42,488 nucleotides of DNA, from positions 1-42,488 of the forward strand of contig CALVHS010000028.1 of NCBI GenBank assembly GCA_944328665.1. The letters are read 5' to 3'. Made by a program: the position numbers and the translations under genes. The notes below the pieces were generated by a model, which saw only the letters and a program-made list of their open reading frames with translations, had not been told where the DNA came from and ran no database searches. Shown piece after piece: positions 32,475-40,825 of the stretch. Source of the DNA: an uncultured Clostridia bacterium. Its GTDB lineage: Bacteria > Bacillota > Clostridia > Christensenellales > Borkfalkiaceae. Within the stretch, counting starts at the first letter, position 1; each line of letters opens with the position of its first letter.

Positions 32475-33206
32475 TCATCCCTCCTTTTTGCCGCGGGACA
32501 GCTTTTTGACGGAAGTGCGGTGCTCCTCCCCCGCGAGGAGGGCGACGATGTTTTTGCGGTGGGCGAACCAAGTGAGCATGCAGTCGAGCAATAGGAGCAT
32601 GAACAGGGCGATGACAAAGCCGTTCGTCAGCTCCGCCCGATAGCGGAAATAAAAGACGAGCGCCTGCACGAGCGCCAGCAGGCTGACGCCCAAAAGGGAG
32701 CCCATCGAACCCCATTCGCTCGCCCATATATATAATAAAGTGAGCACGAGGATGCCCAAGACGAGGGCGATCATCCAGGGATACTGCGTTTCGAGGCAGA
32801 GCGCGAAGGCATACATGCCGAGGGTGGAAGCGATGCCCTTGCCCCCCTTGAACTTCATGGTGACGGGATAGATGTGCCCGACGATGACGGCGACCCCGCA
32901 GACGTAGCGCGCCAGATCGGAGACGAGCACGTCCGTGCCCGCAAAGCGGTACCCGCGGAAGATAAAATAGGCGGCGAGCAGGGGCAGGCCGCCCTTGAGC
33001 ATATCCAAAAGCAAAGTCAGCGCCCCGATCTTGAGGCCGAATTGGCGGCTCATGTTCATCGTGCCGGGATTGCCGCTGCCCATCTTGCGCACGTCTTTAT
33101 GCTTGATCTTGGAGATGAGCAGCGCGAAATTGAAGCAGCCGACGAAATACGAGACGACCGCCATGACGATGAACCAATACCAGATATCGGAAAAAGCGAG
33201 TTCCAT
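32475..33206 (-). CDS. plsY: Acyl-phosphate:glycerol-3-phosphate acyltransferase
   Basis: PlsY starts phospholipid synthesis by transferring an acyl group from acyl phosphate to glycerol 3-phosphate in the membrane. The 243-aa protein has the three PlsY motifs: GSGNPGTMN (about 43-51), GHIYPVTMKFKGGKG (about 108-122), and a C-terminal cytoplasmic loop near the last spans. It has about seven hydrophobic spans and a basic C-terminal tail somewhat longer than usual. It begins 9 bp after der. With plsC it provides both acylation steps to phosphatidic acid in this window. Confidence 0.94.
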   Translation of the reverse strand: MELAFSDIWYWFIVMAVVSYFVGCFNFALLISKIKHKDVRKMGSGNPGTMNMSRQFGLKIGALTLLLDMLKGGLPLLAAYFIFRGYRFAGTDVLVSDLARYVCGVAVIVGHIYPVTMKFKGGKGIASTLGMYAFALCLETQYPWMIALVLGILVLTLLYIWASEWGSMGSLLGVSLLALVQALVFYFRYRAELTNGFVIALFMLLLLDCMLTWFAHRKNIVALLAGEEHRTSVKKLSRGKKEG

Positions 33207-33215
33207 CCCTGTCTC

Positions 33216-34547
33216 CTATCCCATCATGCCGCTTTCGTTTTCGCCGCGGTTGCGCACGGCAAAGCGGATGGGAGTGCCCGAAAAATCAAAGGAGCGGCGC
33301 AGCACGTTTTCAAGATACCGCCGATAGGAAAAATGCATGAGTTTTTCGTCATTGACGAACAGGACGAAGGTGGGCGGGCAAACGGAAGGCTGGCTGCAAT
33401 AATAGACCTTCAGCCGCCTGCCGTTGTAAGACGGCGGCTCGTTGGTGCGCACCGCATCGAGGATGAGGTCGTTCAGCGTGCCCGTCGAAATGCGCAGACA
33501 GGCGTGCGCGTACACCTCGCGCGCCAATTTTAAGACCTTTTCGGCGCGCTGCCCCGTCTTTGCCGAGATGTACACGGACTGATAATAATCCATGAATTTG
33601 AGGTCGGCCTTCAGCTTTTCTTCAAACTTATTGACCGTCTTGGCATCCTTTTCGATGAGATCCCACTTGTTCATGACGATGACGGAGGGCTTGCCCTGCT
33701 CGTGAACGTATCCCGCGATCTTGACGTCCTGTTCGGTCAGCCCCTCGCAGCTGTCCACCACCAAAAGGCAGACGTGAGCGCGGCGCACCGCGTCGAAGGC
33801 GCGCAGTACGCTGTAATACTCCACGTCGTCGTCCACCTTCTTCTTTTTGCGGATGCCCGCCGTGTCGATCAGGGTGTATTTGTACCCGTCCAGCGCAAAG
33901 GGGGTGTCGATGGCGTCGCGCGTGGTGCCGGCGACGTCGGTGACGATCGTCCTTTCAAAACCCAACAAGCGGTTGACGAGGCTGCTTTTGCCCGCATTGG
34001 GCTTGCCGACGACGGCGATCTTCAGCCGTTCCTCCTCGTCCGCTTCCCCTTCCCCGAAGGAGGCGACGGCCGCATCGAGCAGATCGCCGATGCCCTGCGA
34101 ATGTTCCGCCGATACGGCGAACGGCTCGCCGAGGCCGAGCGCGTAAAAGTCGAAGAGTTTGTCATGGGAAAATTCGTCCACCTTGTTGACGGCAAGGATG
34201 ACCGGCTTTTGGCAGCGACGCAGTTTTTCCGCCACGTCGTAGTCGGAAGAAGTCAGCTCTTCCCTGCCGTCCACCAGCCACAAGATGACGTCCGCCATCT
34301 CGATGGCGGTATCCGCCTGGCGCAGGATCTCCTTCCACATCGTGTCCTCCGAGTCGAGCTCGATGCCGCCCGTGTCGACGACGGTGAACTTTTTGCCCTG
34401 CCATTCCGCGTCGGCATACAGCCTGTCTCGGGTGACGCCCGGCCTGTTTTCGGTGATGGAGATCTTTCTTCCCGCGATTTTATTGAAGAGGGTGCTTTTG
34501 CCCACGTTGGGCCTGCCGACGATCGCGAGCAGAGGATTTGCGGACAT
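33216..34547 (-). CDS. der: Ribosome biogenesis GTPase Der (EngA)
   Basis: Der carries two tandem GTPase domains and a KH-like C-terminal domain and acts in 50S subunit assembly. The 443-aa protein has GRPNVGKST (first G1, residues 10-18), NKVDE, a second G1 GKPNAGKSS (about 182-190), DTAGIRKK, and NKWDL. The C-terminal KH-like domain starts near residue 350. The ATG at 34547 follows GGGAGGGCGGGG. The open frame runs far upstream, but that part overlaps another gene and the promoter. First of a der-plsY pair, with spoIVA beyond. Confidence 0.96.
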   Translation of the reverse strand: MSANPLLAIVGRPNVGKSTLFNKIAGRKISITENRPGVTRDRLYADAEWQGKKFTVVDTGGIELDSEDTMWKEILRQADTAIEMADVILWLVDGREELTSSDYDVAEKLRRCQKPVILAVNKVDEFSHDKLFDFYALGLGEPFAVSAEHSQGIGDLLDAAVASFGEGEADEEERLKIAVVGKPNAGKSSLVNRLLGFERTIVTDVAGTTRDAIDTPFALDGYKYTLIDTAGIRKKKKVDDDVEYYSVLRAFDAVRRAHVCLLVVDSCEGLTEQDVKIAGYVHEQGKPSVIVMNKWDLIEKDAKTVNKFEEKLKADLKFMDYYQSVYISAKTGQRAEKVLKLAREVYAHACLRISTGTLNDLILDAVRTNEPPSYNGRRLKVYYCSQPSVCPPTFVLFVNDEKLMHFSYRRYLENVLRRSFDFSGTPIRFAVRNRGENESGMMG

Positions 34548-34578
34548 ACCCCGCCCTCCCTGACAAAAGTTTTTTCTT

Positions 34579-34607
34579 ATTATACCGTTTTTGCCCGCCT
34601 TTGTAAA
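34579..34607 (-). promoter_or_regulatory. der: der promoter
   Basis: Minus strand: TTTACA (34607-34602), 17-nt spacer, TATAAT (34584-34579). It lies just past the upstream terminator. Confidence 0.8.
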
Positions 34608-34608
34608 G

Positions 34609-34643
34609 AAAAAACGGCTTGCCGCGGGGCAAACCGTTTTTTT
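34609..34643 (-). terminator. Terminator of the 99-aa membrane protein gene
   Basis: AAAACGG-C-TTGCC pairs with GGCAA-A-CCGTTTT, one mismatch, 4-nt loop, with T-runs on both strands. It closes the transcript that carries the 99-aa gene. Confidence 0.82.
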
Positions 34644-34651
34644 CCGTCTTT

Positions 34652-34951
34652 TCAGAACAGGCCGCAGACGGCGCTCGCCACATACAAGACGACGGCGACG
34701 ATGTATAAGATCCGCCACGCCTTGCCGCGCCCGCGCACGAACTTCCACGCGCCGAACGCGATGCCCAGCAAAAGCGCGATGTCCTTGATCAGGTTGAGCG
34801 CGTTGATCAGCTTGCCGTTGATGTCGAGCCCGATCAGCGGCAGCACGTTGTTGATAAAGATGAGAAGCGCCGCCAGAAACAGCGCGACGATACAGCACAG
34901 GCTGATAAAATCCGCCCTTGCCTGTCCTTCCGTCCTCTGCCTTTTTGCCAT
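34652..34951 (-). CDS. Small hypothetical membrane protein (99 aa)
   Basis: The protein is not recognised. It has a basic N-terminus (MAKRQRTEGQAR), a first span (ISLCCIVALFLAALLIFI, about 16-33), a second (IKDIALLLGIAFGAW, about 55-70) and a third (ILYIVAVVLYVASAVCGLF, about 81-99), giving a three-span membrane protein ending right after the last span. AAGGAGG lies about 9 nt upstream of the ATG. It has a promoter just behind pyrR and its own terminator, so it may be both read through from the his-pyrR operon and transcribed alone. Confidence 0.75.
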   Translation of the reverse strand: MAKRQRTEGQARADFISLCCIVALFLAALLIFINNVLPLIGLDINGKLINALNLIKDIALLLGIAFGAWKFVRGRGKAWRILYIVAVVLYVASAVCGLF

Positions 34952-34980
34952 GATAAAAAACCTCCTTCCGGGATGCCTTT

Positions 34981-35009
34981 ATTGTAGCACGCGTCCGCCG
35001 CAAAAGCAA
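34981..35009 (-). promoter_or_regulatory. Promoter of the 99-aa membrane protein gene
   Basis: Minus strand: TTGCTT (35009-35004), 17-nt spacer, TACAAT (34986-34981). It lies within 50 bp of the pyrR stop codon. Confidence 0.7.
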
Positions 35010-35027
35010 GCGGATGCCGCAACAAAA

Positions 35028-35561
35028 TCACTTTTCACAGATGTAAACGGCATCTTCGCCGTCGTTTTCGGCAAAATGCACCACGATCCCCTCCCTGCGG
35101 GCGGTGGGCACGTTTTTGCCCGTAAAATCGGCGCGGAACGGCAGTTCTCTGTGCCCCCTGTCCACGAGCACGGCGAGGCGGATGCACTTCGGCCTGCCGA
35201 GCTGCATGACTTCGGAAATGGCGGCGCGCACCGTGCGCCCCGTAAAGAGCACGTCGTCGCACAGGAGGACGGTCTTGCCGTCCACGCCGAAGTCGATCTC
35301 GCTGCCCAAAAAGGCGATGTCCGCGTTTTCGCCGAGATCGTCACGGTAGAGGGCGATATCGAATTCGCCCATGGGAAGGCGCACCCCCTCGATCTCTTCG
35401 AGGGCGGCGCGCAGCCGCTCGGCGACGGTGACGCCGCGCGTCTTAATGCCGATCAGCACGACGTTTTCGATGCCGTCGTCCTTTTCTATGATCTGATGCG
35501 CGAGGCGGCGGAAGGTATTCCTCATGCCGTCGGCGTCCATCAGCTTGCCCTTGATGGTCAA
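35028..35561 (-). CDS. pyrR: PyrR: pyr operon attenuator / uracil phosphoribosyltransferase
   Basis: PyrR binds pyr mRNA to attenuate pyrimidine genes and can convert uracil and PRPP to UMP. The 177-aa protein has the PRPP-binding motif VLLCDDVLFTGRTVRAA (98-114), the N-terminal RLAHQIIEK (20-27) and GIKTRG (38-43), all as in B. subtilis PyrR. The start is a TTG at 35561, with AAGGAGG 6-7 nt upstream. No pyr gene is nearby and no PyrR-binding leader is evident; instead it is the last his-operon gene, 42 bp after hisIE. Confidence 0.93.
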   Translation of the reverse strand: MTIKGKLMDADGMRNTFRRLAHQIIEKDDGIENVVLIGIKTRGVTVAERLRAALEEIEGVRLPMGEFDIALYRDDLGENADIAFLGSEIDFGVDGKTVLLCDDVLFTGRTVRAAISEVMQLGRPKCIRLAVLVDRGHRELPFRADFTGKNVPTARREGIVVHFAENDGEDAVYICEK

Positions 35562-35603
35562 AACAGCCCTCCTTATGCCGGCGCCCGGTCCGGGCGCGCC
35601 CTT

Positions 35604-36203
35604 TCAATGGCGCTTTTTCAGTTCCGTGCAGACGTCCGAAAGTTTGACGCCCGCCTCTGCCAAAAGCACCAGCGTATGATAAAAGAGGTCGGCGCATTCG
35701 CCCACGATCTCCTCTTTGTTCCCGTTTTTGGCGGCGATGACCAGTTCCACCGCCTCCTCGCCCGTCTTTTTGGCGATCTTGTCCGTCCCCTTTTCGAAGA
35801 GATAGGCGGTATAGCTGCCCTCCGCGGGATCTCGCTTTCTGTCCTCGACGATGCGCTGCAATTCCCCCAGCATCTCCGCGCCCGCGCCGCATTCTTTGAC
35901 GGGGGTGAAAAAGCAGGAATAGCTGCCCGTGTGGCAGGCGCAGCCGGTCTGTTCCACTTTTAAAAGCACGCAGTCGCCGTCGCAGTCGAGATAGATACCG
36001 CGCACCTTTTGCAGATGCCCGCTCTCCTCTCCCTTTTTCCATAGTTTCTGCCGAGAGCGGCTCCAATAGTGGGCGTAACCCGTTTCGAGCGTCTTTTGGT
36101 ACGCTTCGGCGTTCATGTACGCCTGCATGAGCACTTCGCCGCTTTCAAAATCCTGTGCGATCGCGCAAATCAGCCCGTGCGCGTTCCATTTGAGTCCTTC
36201 CAT
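35604..36203 (-). CDS. hisIE: Bifunctional phosphoribosyl-AMP cyclohydrolase / phosphoribosyl-ATP pyrophosphatase
   Basis: This carries out steps 2 and 3 of histidine synthesis. The 199-aa protein has an N-terminal HisI domain (1 to about 105) with the metal-binding DCDGDC (73-78) and Cys88/Cys90. A C-terminal HisE domain (about 110-199) follows with [16 protein letters not shown] and ECADLFYH. Length is normal for the fusion. It starts 3 bp after the hisF stop. AAGGAGG precedes the ATG. Confidence 0.95.
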   Translation of the reverse strand: MEGLKWNAHGLICAIAQDFESGEVLMQAYMNAEAYQKTLETGYAHYWSRSRQKLWKKGEESGHLQKVRGIYLDCDGDCVLLKVEQTGCACHTGSYSCFFTPVKECGAGAEMLGELQRIVEDRKRDPAEGSYTAYLFEKGTDKIAKKTGEEAVELVIAAKNGNKEEIVGECADLFYHTLVLLAEAGVKLSDVCTELKKRH

Positions 36204-36206
36204 CCT

Positions 36207-36968
36207 TTATACCCTCCTTACGGGGATCCCGCGCGCGGCGAGGTACTCCTTCAGTTCTTTCATGCCGATCTCTTGAAAGTGGAAGAGGGACGCCGCCAAC
36301 GCCGCATCCGCCTTGCCCTCCGTCAAAACGTCGGCAAAATCCTGCATTTTGCCCGCCCCGCCCGAGGCAATGACGGGCACGCCGACCGCTTCCGCCGCGC
36401 GCCGCGTCAATTCCAGGTCGTATCCGGCTTTGGTGCCGTCCCTGTCCATGCTGGTGAGCAGCACCTCACCCGCGCCGAGCGAGACCGCCTTTTCGATCCA
36501 TTCGATCGCGTCCAGCCCGGTATTCACCCTGCCGCCGTTCAGATATACGTCCCACGAGCCGCGCCCGTTCCGCTTGGCGTCCACCGCCAGCACGACGCAC
36601 TGAGAGCCGAACCGCGCCGCCGCTTCCTCGATGAGGGAAGGCGCCCTGACCGCGGCGGAATTGACGGCGATCTTGTCCGCCCCCGCCGCAAGCAGGGTGC
36701 GGAAATCTTCGACGGAACGAATGCCTCCGCCCACGGTGAGCGGAAGAAAGACCTGCTCCCCCGCGCGGCGCAGGATGTCCACCGCCGTCTTTCTGCCGGC
36801 GCTGGACGCGGTGATATCCAAAAAGACGATCTCGTCCGCGCCGATCTTGTCATATGCCTTGGCGATCTCGACGGGGTCGCCCGCGTCAACGAGATCGACG
36901 AAATTGACTCCTTTGACCACCCTGCCCCCGTCGATGTCCAGACAGGGGATGATCCTCTTTGCTAACAT
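36207..36968 (-). CDS. hisF: Imidazole glycerol phosphate synthase, cyclase subunit
   Basis: HisF is the TIM-barrel half of IGP synthase and uses ammonia delivered by HisH. The 253-aa protein shows the N-terminal [16 protein letters not shown] with catalytic Asp11, [11 protein letters not shown] with a phosphate site, NTGLDAIEW, and [13 protein letters not shown] with catalytic Asp130. [12 protein letters not shown] supplies the second phosphate site (GGAGKM). Length is normal. It follows hisA with a 24-bp gap. Confidence 0.96.
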   Translation of the reverse strand: MLAKRIIPCLDIDGGRVVKGVNFVDLVDAGDPVEIAKAYDKIGADEIVFLDITASSAGRKTAVDILRRAGEQVFLPLTVGGGIRSVEDFRTLLAAGADKIAVNSAAVRAPSLIEEAAARFGSQCVVLAVDAKRNGRGSWDVYLNGGRVNTGLDAIEWIEKAVSLGAGEVLLTSMDRDGTKAGYDLELTRRAAEAVGVPVIASGGAGKMQDFADVLTEGKADAALAASLFHFQEIGMKELKEYLAARGIPVRRV

Positions 36969-36992
36969 CCCTTTCTTCTCCGCGAACGCCGC

Positions 36993-37706
36993 CTATGCCC
37001 CGAACCTTTCGAGTGCGCCGCTCAGATCGATCGCCCCTTCGTAGAGCGCCCTGCCGAGGATCGCCCCGTACACGCCGCTCTCTTGGAGCCCGGCGAGATC
37101 GTCCGTCCGTGAAACGCCGCCCGAAGCGATGACGTCCAGCCCCGTCTCCTTTTGCAGGCGCACCGTTTCGGCAATATTTGCCCCCTGCATGGCGCCGTCC
37201 TTGGAAATATCGGTAAAGAGGGCGCAGCCGATGCCCATCCGCTTGCACCGCTTGCCGAACGTCACGGCGGAAATGTCGGTCGTCACCGTCCAGCCCTTGA
37301 CGGCGAGCATGCCGCCCTTGGCGTCGATGCCCGCCACGATCTTGCCCGCAAAGCGGAACGCCGCCAGCGCGAAGGAGTCGGGATCGGACACCGCCATCGT
37401 ACCCAAGACCACCCTGTCTGCGCCCGCGTCCAGCCGCCGTTCGACGTCGGCGATGCGGCGCAGCCCGCCGCCGCTCTGGATCTTGACGGAAAAGCGCTTT
37501 TTGATCTCGGCGATGACGGGGTCGATGCCGCTCGCCCCCGAAAAGGCGCCGGAAAGGTCGACAACGTGCAGCCATTCCGCGCCCGCCTGCACCCATTTTT
37601 CCGCAAAGGCGAGGGGATCGCCGTAGTCGGTGACGGTATGTTTATCGCCGCGGACGAGCCGTACCGCCCTTCCGTCCAAAATATCGATCGCGGGGAATAA
37701 GATCAT
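36993..37706 (-). CDS. hisA: Phosphoribosyl-formimino-AICAR isomerase
   Basis: HisA converts ProFAR to PRFAR by an Amadori rearrangement. The 237-aa TIM barrel has MILFPAIDILDGRAVRLVRGD with catalytic Asp8, the GGGLR phosphate motif, DAKGGMLAVKGW with the general base region, FTDISKDGAMQGAN with Asp near 130, and ASGGVSRTDDL. AAGGAGG precedes the ATG. It lies 43 bp after hisH. Confidence 0.96.
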   Translation of the reverse strand: MILFPAIDILDGRAVRLVRGDKHTVTDYGDPLAFAEKWVQAGAEWLHVVDLSGAFSGASGIDPVIAEIKKRFSVKIQSGGGLRRIADVERRLDAGADRVVLGTMAVSDPDSFALAAFRFAGKIVAGIDAKGGMLAVKGWTVTTDISAVTFGKRCKRMGIGCALFTDISKDGAMQGANIAETVRLQKETGLDVIASGGVSRTDDLAGLQESGVYGAILGRALYEGAIDLSGALERFGA

Positions 37707-37749
37707 CTTTGCCTCCTTATCCTGTTGTCATGCGATGCGGTGCCGCCTT

Positions 37750-38337
37750 TTACAGCCGGCAGAAATTTTGCAGAAGCCGCAAGCCCGCTTCGCCGCTCTT
37801 TTCGGGGTGGAATTGCACTCCGTACACGTTGCCCGCACAGACCGCCGAGGGATAGGTGACGTGATATTCCGTCTCCGCGCAGACAAACCGCGGCGGACAG
37901 GCGGCGCGGTAACTGTGCACAAAATAAAAGCAGGTGCCCTCCGCGATGCCCGCAAAGAGGGGCGTCTTCAGATGAAAGGTCTCGTTCCAGCCGATCTGCG
38001 GCACCTTGCCTTCCGTGAAGCGGACGACGCTGCCCTCGACAAAGCCGAGGCCGGCAGTCTCCCCCTCCTCATAACTCTTTTCCAGCAAAAACTGCATGCC
38101 GAGGCAGATGCCCAGGATCTTCGTATCCCGCGCGCGCTCTTTTACATAACCGGCAAGCCCCGCATTTTCCATTTCCGCCATGCCCGCCGCAAACGAGCCG
38201 ACGCCGGGCAGGATGAGCCTTTCGCACCCGTTCAGGGCGCGCCGATCCCCCGAAACGAGCGCCCTTTCCCCCAAATATTCGAGCGCCTTTTGCACAGAGC
38301 GCAGGTTGCCCATTCCATAATCGACGATGCCGATCAA
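37750..38337 (-). CDS. hisH: Imidazole glycerol phosphate synthase, glutamine amidotransferase subunit
   Basis: HisH hydrolyses glutamine and passes ammonia to HisF. The 195-aa protein has the class I amidotransferase triad: Cys78 in GICLGMQ, and His and Glu in GVQFHPEKS near the C-terminus. The oxyanion PGVGSFAAGM is also present. The start is a TTG at 38337 (protein begins IGIVDYGMGN as in relatives) with AAAAGGGG upstream. It begins 1 bp after the hisB stop, so coupling is likely. Confidence 0.94.
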   Translation of the reverse strand: MIGIVDYGMGNLRSVQKALEYLGERALVSGDRRALNGCERLILPGVGSFAAGMAEMENAGLAGYVKERARDTKILGICLGMQFLLEKSYEEGETAGLGFVEGSVVRFTEGKVPQIGWNETFHLKTPLFAGIAEGTCFYFVHSYRAACPPRFVCAETEYHVTYPSAVCAGNVYGVQFHPEKSGEAGLRLLQNFCRL

Positions 38338-38338
38338 T

Positions 38339-38911
38339 TTACAGCACCCCTTTTGTGGACGGCAGAGCGTCGGAGACGACTTTGACCGCATCCCGCACAC
38401 AGCGCGCAAGCGCTTTGAAGATCGCCTCCGCCTCGTGATGGAGGTTGCCCCCCTTCAAAAGGTCGATATACAGATTGACGCCCGCATTGAAGGCGAAAGC
38501 GCGCATGAATTCCTCGACGAGCTCCGCGTCGAATTCGCCGACCTTGCCGTTCATCTTCTTTTCAAAATTCAGATACGGCCTGCCGCCGATATCGAGCGCG
38601 ACGAGGGCGGCACATTCGTCCATGGGGACGATGCGGTCGGCAAAGCGGGCGATCCCCTTTTTATCGCCGAGCGCCTGTTTCAGCGCCTGCCCGAGGCAGA
38701 TGCCCACGTCCTCCACGCTGTGATGAAAGTCCACATCCGTATCCCCTTGGCAGCGCACGGAAAGGCCGAGCCATCCGTGTACCCCGAACAATTCGAGCAT
38801 ATGGTTCAAAAACCCGACCCCCGTGTCTACGGAAACGCTGCCGCCGTCCAGATCGAGTTCCAGTTGTATCTTCGTCTCCCGCGTCTCGCGGGAAATCACG
38901 GCCTTTCTCAT
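38339..38911 (-). CDS. hisB: Imidazoleglycerol-phosphate dehydratase
   Basis: The 190-aa monofunctional HisB forms imidazole-acetol phosphate with Mn2+. It has the two metal-binding motifs DVDFHHSVEDVGICLG and NLHHEAEAIFKA, each with a His pair, plus GFLNHMLELFG at the N-terminus and the C-terminal STKGVL. The N-terminal phosphatase domain seen in E. coli is absent. The ATG at 38911 follows the hisD stop by 1 bp (TAAGATG) with AAGGGAG upstream. Confidence 0.96.
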   Translation of the reverse strand: MRKAVISRETRETKIQLELDLDGGSVSVDTGVGFLNHMLELFGVHGWLGLSVRCQGDTDVDFHHSVEDVGICLGQALKQALGDKKGIARFADRIVPMDECAALVALDIGGRPYLNFEKKMNGKVGEFDAELVEEFMRAFAFNAGVNLYIDLLKGGNLHHEAEAIFKALARCVRDAVKVVSDALPSTKGVL

Positions 38912-38912
38912 C

Positions 38913-40199
38913 TTACCGTTCTCCCTTGTTTTTACGCAGCCTGACCGCGTTCGCGTGTGCCGCAAGCCCTTCCGCCTCCGCGAGGCGGATAATGTCCTCC
39001 GCGTCCTCCTCGATCGCCTCCCTTTCGTAGCGGATGACGCTCATCTTGCGGAGAAAAATGTCCTGGTTGAGCACCTCGAAAAAGCGCGCCGTGCCCCCCG
39101 TGGGCAAGGTGTGATCCGGCCCGGCAAAATAATCGCCGACCGGCTCGCTCGTCCATTTGCCCATAAAGACGGCGCCCGCGCTGCGGATCTTCGGCAAGAT
39201 CTCCTCCGCGTTTTCGACGGCGAGTTCAAGATGTTCGGGGGCGATCTCGTTGGCGAGGGCGCACGCCTCGTCCATATCTTTGACGAGGATGATGCCGCCC
39301 GCGTTTTCCAGCGAACAGGAAGCGATCTCCCGCCGGGGCAGCGCGCCAAGCTGCCTCTCCGCCTCCTCCTGCACCTTTGCGGCAAAAGCGGCGCCGTCCG
39401 TGAGCAGCAGCGCGCGCGAGCGCCTGTCATGTTCCGCCTGCGAGAGGATGTCCGCCGCGATGAAGGCGGGGTCCTGGTTTGCGTCCGCGATGATGAGGAT
39501 CTCGGAGGGGCCGGCGAGCATGTCGATGCCCGCCTGCCCGTACACTTCCTTTTTTGCGAGGGTCACATAGATATTGCCGGGGCCGGCGATGACGTCCGCG
39601 CGCGGCACGCTTTCCGTTCCGTAGGCGAGGGCGGCGATCGCCTGCGCGCCCCCCGCTTTGCAGATCGCCTCCGCGCCGCACATGTCCGCCGCGGCGATGA
39701 CCGCGGGATGCACCTTGCCGTCTTTTGCCGGCGTAGCGACGACGATGTGCGCGACCCCCGCCGCCTTGGCGGGCAGAACGCCCATCATGACAGAGCTGAA
39801 CAGGGGCGCCGTGCCGCCGGGCACATAGATGCCCGCCCGCTCCACCGCGCGCACGGTATACCCCGTCGTGCGGCCGTCCTTCGTGCGGATATCCTCCCGC
39901 AGCGGGCTGCGGCAGTGATACGCCAAAATGTTGTCCGCCGCCTTTTTCATGGAAGCAAGCAGCGCGGGATCGAGCGCGCGGTACGCCTCTTCGATCTCTT
40001 TTTTACTGACGTACAGCGAATTTTTGTCCAGATCGCTGCCGTCGAACCGGCGGCAATAGGCAAAGAGCGCCTCGTCACCCCGCTCGCGCACGGCGGCGAC
40101 GATCTCGCGGACGGTGCGGGCGGCCTCTTCGTCCTCGATCCCGCCGCGCGCCAGGATCTGTGCGGCCTGCGCCGCGTTTTGATAGATCTTCAGCTTCAT
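38913..40199 (-). CDS. hisD: Histidinol dehydrogenase
   Basis: HisD oxidises histidinol to histidine in two NAD-linked steps with zinc. The 428-aa protein has ERAGIYVPGGTAPLFSSVMM (about 115-135), AGPGNIYVTLAKKEVYGQAGIDMLAGPSE, the zinc and catalytic region SQAEHDRRSRALL (Glu-His), and NQDIFLRKMSVIRY with a Glu-His pair expected near DYFAGPDHTLPTGG. The ATG at 40199 overlaps the hisG stop (ATGA). The upstream open frame has no ribosome site and lies in hisG. Confidence 0.96.
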   Translation of the reverse strand: MKLKIYQNAAQAAQILARGGIEDEEAARTVREIVAAVRERGDEALFAYCRRFDGSDLDKNSLYVSKKEIEEAYRALDPALLASMKKAADNILAYHCRSPLREDIRTKDGRTTGYTVRAVERAGIYVPGGTAPLFSSVMMGVLPAKAAGVAHIVVATPAKDGKVHPAVIAAADMCGAEAICKAGGAQAIAALAYGTESVPRADVIAGPGNIYVTLAKKEVYGQAGIDMLAGPSEILIIADANQDPAFIAADILSQAEHDRRSRALLLTDGAAFAAKVQEEAERQLGALPRREIASCSLENAGGIILVKDMDEACALANEIAPEHLELAVENAEEILPKIRSAGAVFMGKWTSEPVGDYFAGPDHTLPTGGTARFFEVLNQDIFLRKMSVIRYEREAIEEDAEDIIRLAEAEGLAAHANAVRLRKNKGER

Positions 40200-40825
40200 A
40201 TCCCTTCTCCGACATGCCGTTTCATCTGCGCGAGCAGGGGCAGGATCTCCGCCGCCTTTGTCTTTAAGCGCACTTTGTTGGCGACGAGGCGGGCGGAAAT
40301 ATCGAACACCTCCTCGAGCACCACCAGCCCGTTCGCGCGCAGGGTCCCGCCCGACTGCACGATGTCGAAGATGACGTCGGACAGCCCTGTCAAGGGTGCC
40401 AGCTCGATCGAGCCGTGCAGGGGGATGACCTCCGCGTCCTCCCCGCGGGAGAAAAAGAGGCGTTTTGCAGTGTTGACATACTTGGTGGCGACCCGCAGGC
40501 GGGGCTTTTGCACCCCGCGCATCGAGGGAAAGCCCGCGATGCACAGCTTGCACCTTTCAAATTTCAAATCGAGCATCTCGTAGAGGTCGGCGCCCGCTTC
40601 GAGCAGGGTGTCCTTGCCCGCCACGCCGATGTCGGCGATCCCGTACTCCACATAGGTGGGCACGTCCGTCGGTTTGACGAAAAAAAAGTTGAACCTTTTG
40701 TCGGGCGTTTCCAAGACGAGTTTGCGCGTCTCTTCCTTTAAGATCTCCGCGCGGATGCCGCAGCGGAGAAAGAGGTCTGCACAAGAATCGGCGAGACGCC
40801 CCTTGGCGAGCGCGACGTTCAGCAT
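40196..40825 (-). CDS. hisG: ATP phosphoribosyltransferase, short form
   Basis: HisG condenses ATP and PRPP in the first step of histidine synthesis. The 209-aa protein is the short HisG_S form, which needs HisZ for activity and feedback control. It shows MLNVALAKGRL, VKPTDVPTYVEYGIADIGVAGKD, RVATKYVNTAKRLF, and the PRPP loop DVIFDIVQSGGTLRANG. No C-terminal regulatory domain is present. The ATG at 40825 overlaps the end of hisZ by 7 bp. Confidence 0.96.
   Translation of the reverse strand: MLNVALAKGRLADSCADLFLRCGIRAEILKEETRKLVLETPDKRFNFFFVKPTDVPTYVEYGIADIGVAGKDTLLEAGADLYEMLDLKFERCKLCIAGFPSMRGVQKPRLRVATKYVNTAKRLFFSRGEDAEVIPLHGSIELAPLTGLSDVIFDIVQSGGTLRANGLVVLEEVFDISARLVANKVRLKTKAAEILPLLAQMKRHVGEGI

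Noticed and set aside
34548..35009. Upstream extension of the der reading frame
   Set aside because: It runs through the 99-aa gene and the der promoter. The correct ATG at 34547 has a ribosome site and gives the normal Der length.
35575..35603. Hairpin GCGCCCGGTCCGGGCGC between hisIE and pyrR as a terminator
   Set aside because: There is no T-run on the minus strand, and the pyrR ribosome site follows at once. It could slow readthrough but is not a clear terminator.
33702..35963. Long plus-strand open frame (753 aa) opposite der and pyrR
   Set aside because: Antisense to well-identified genes and crossing their promoters and terminators; no ribosome site.
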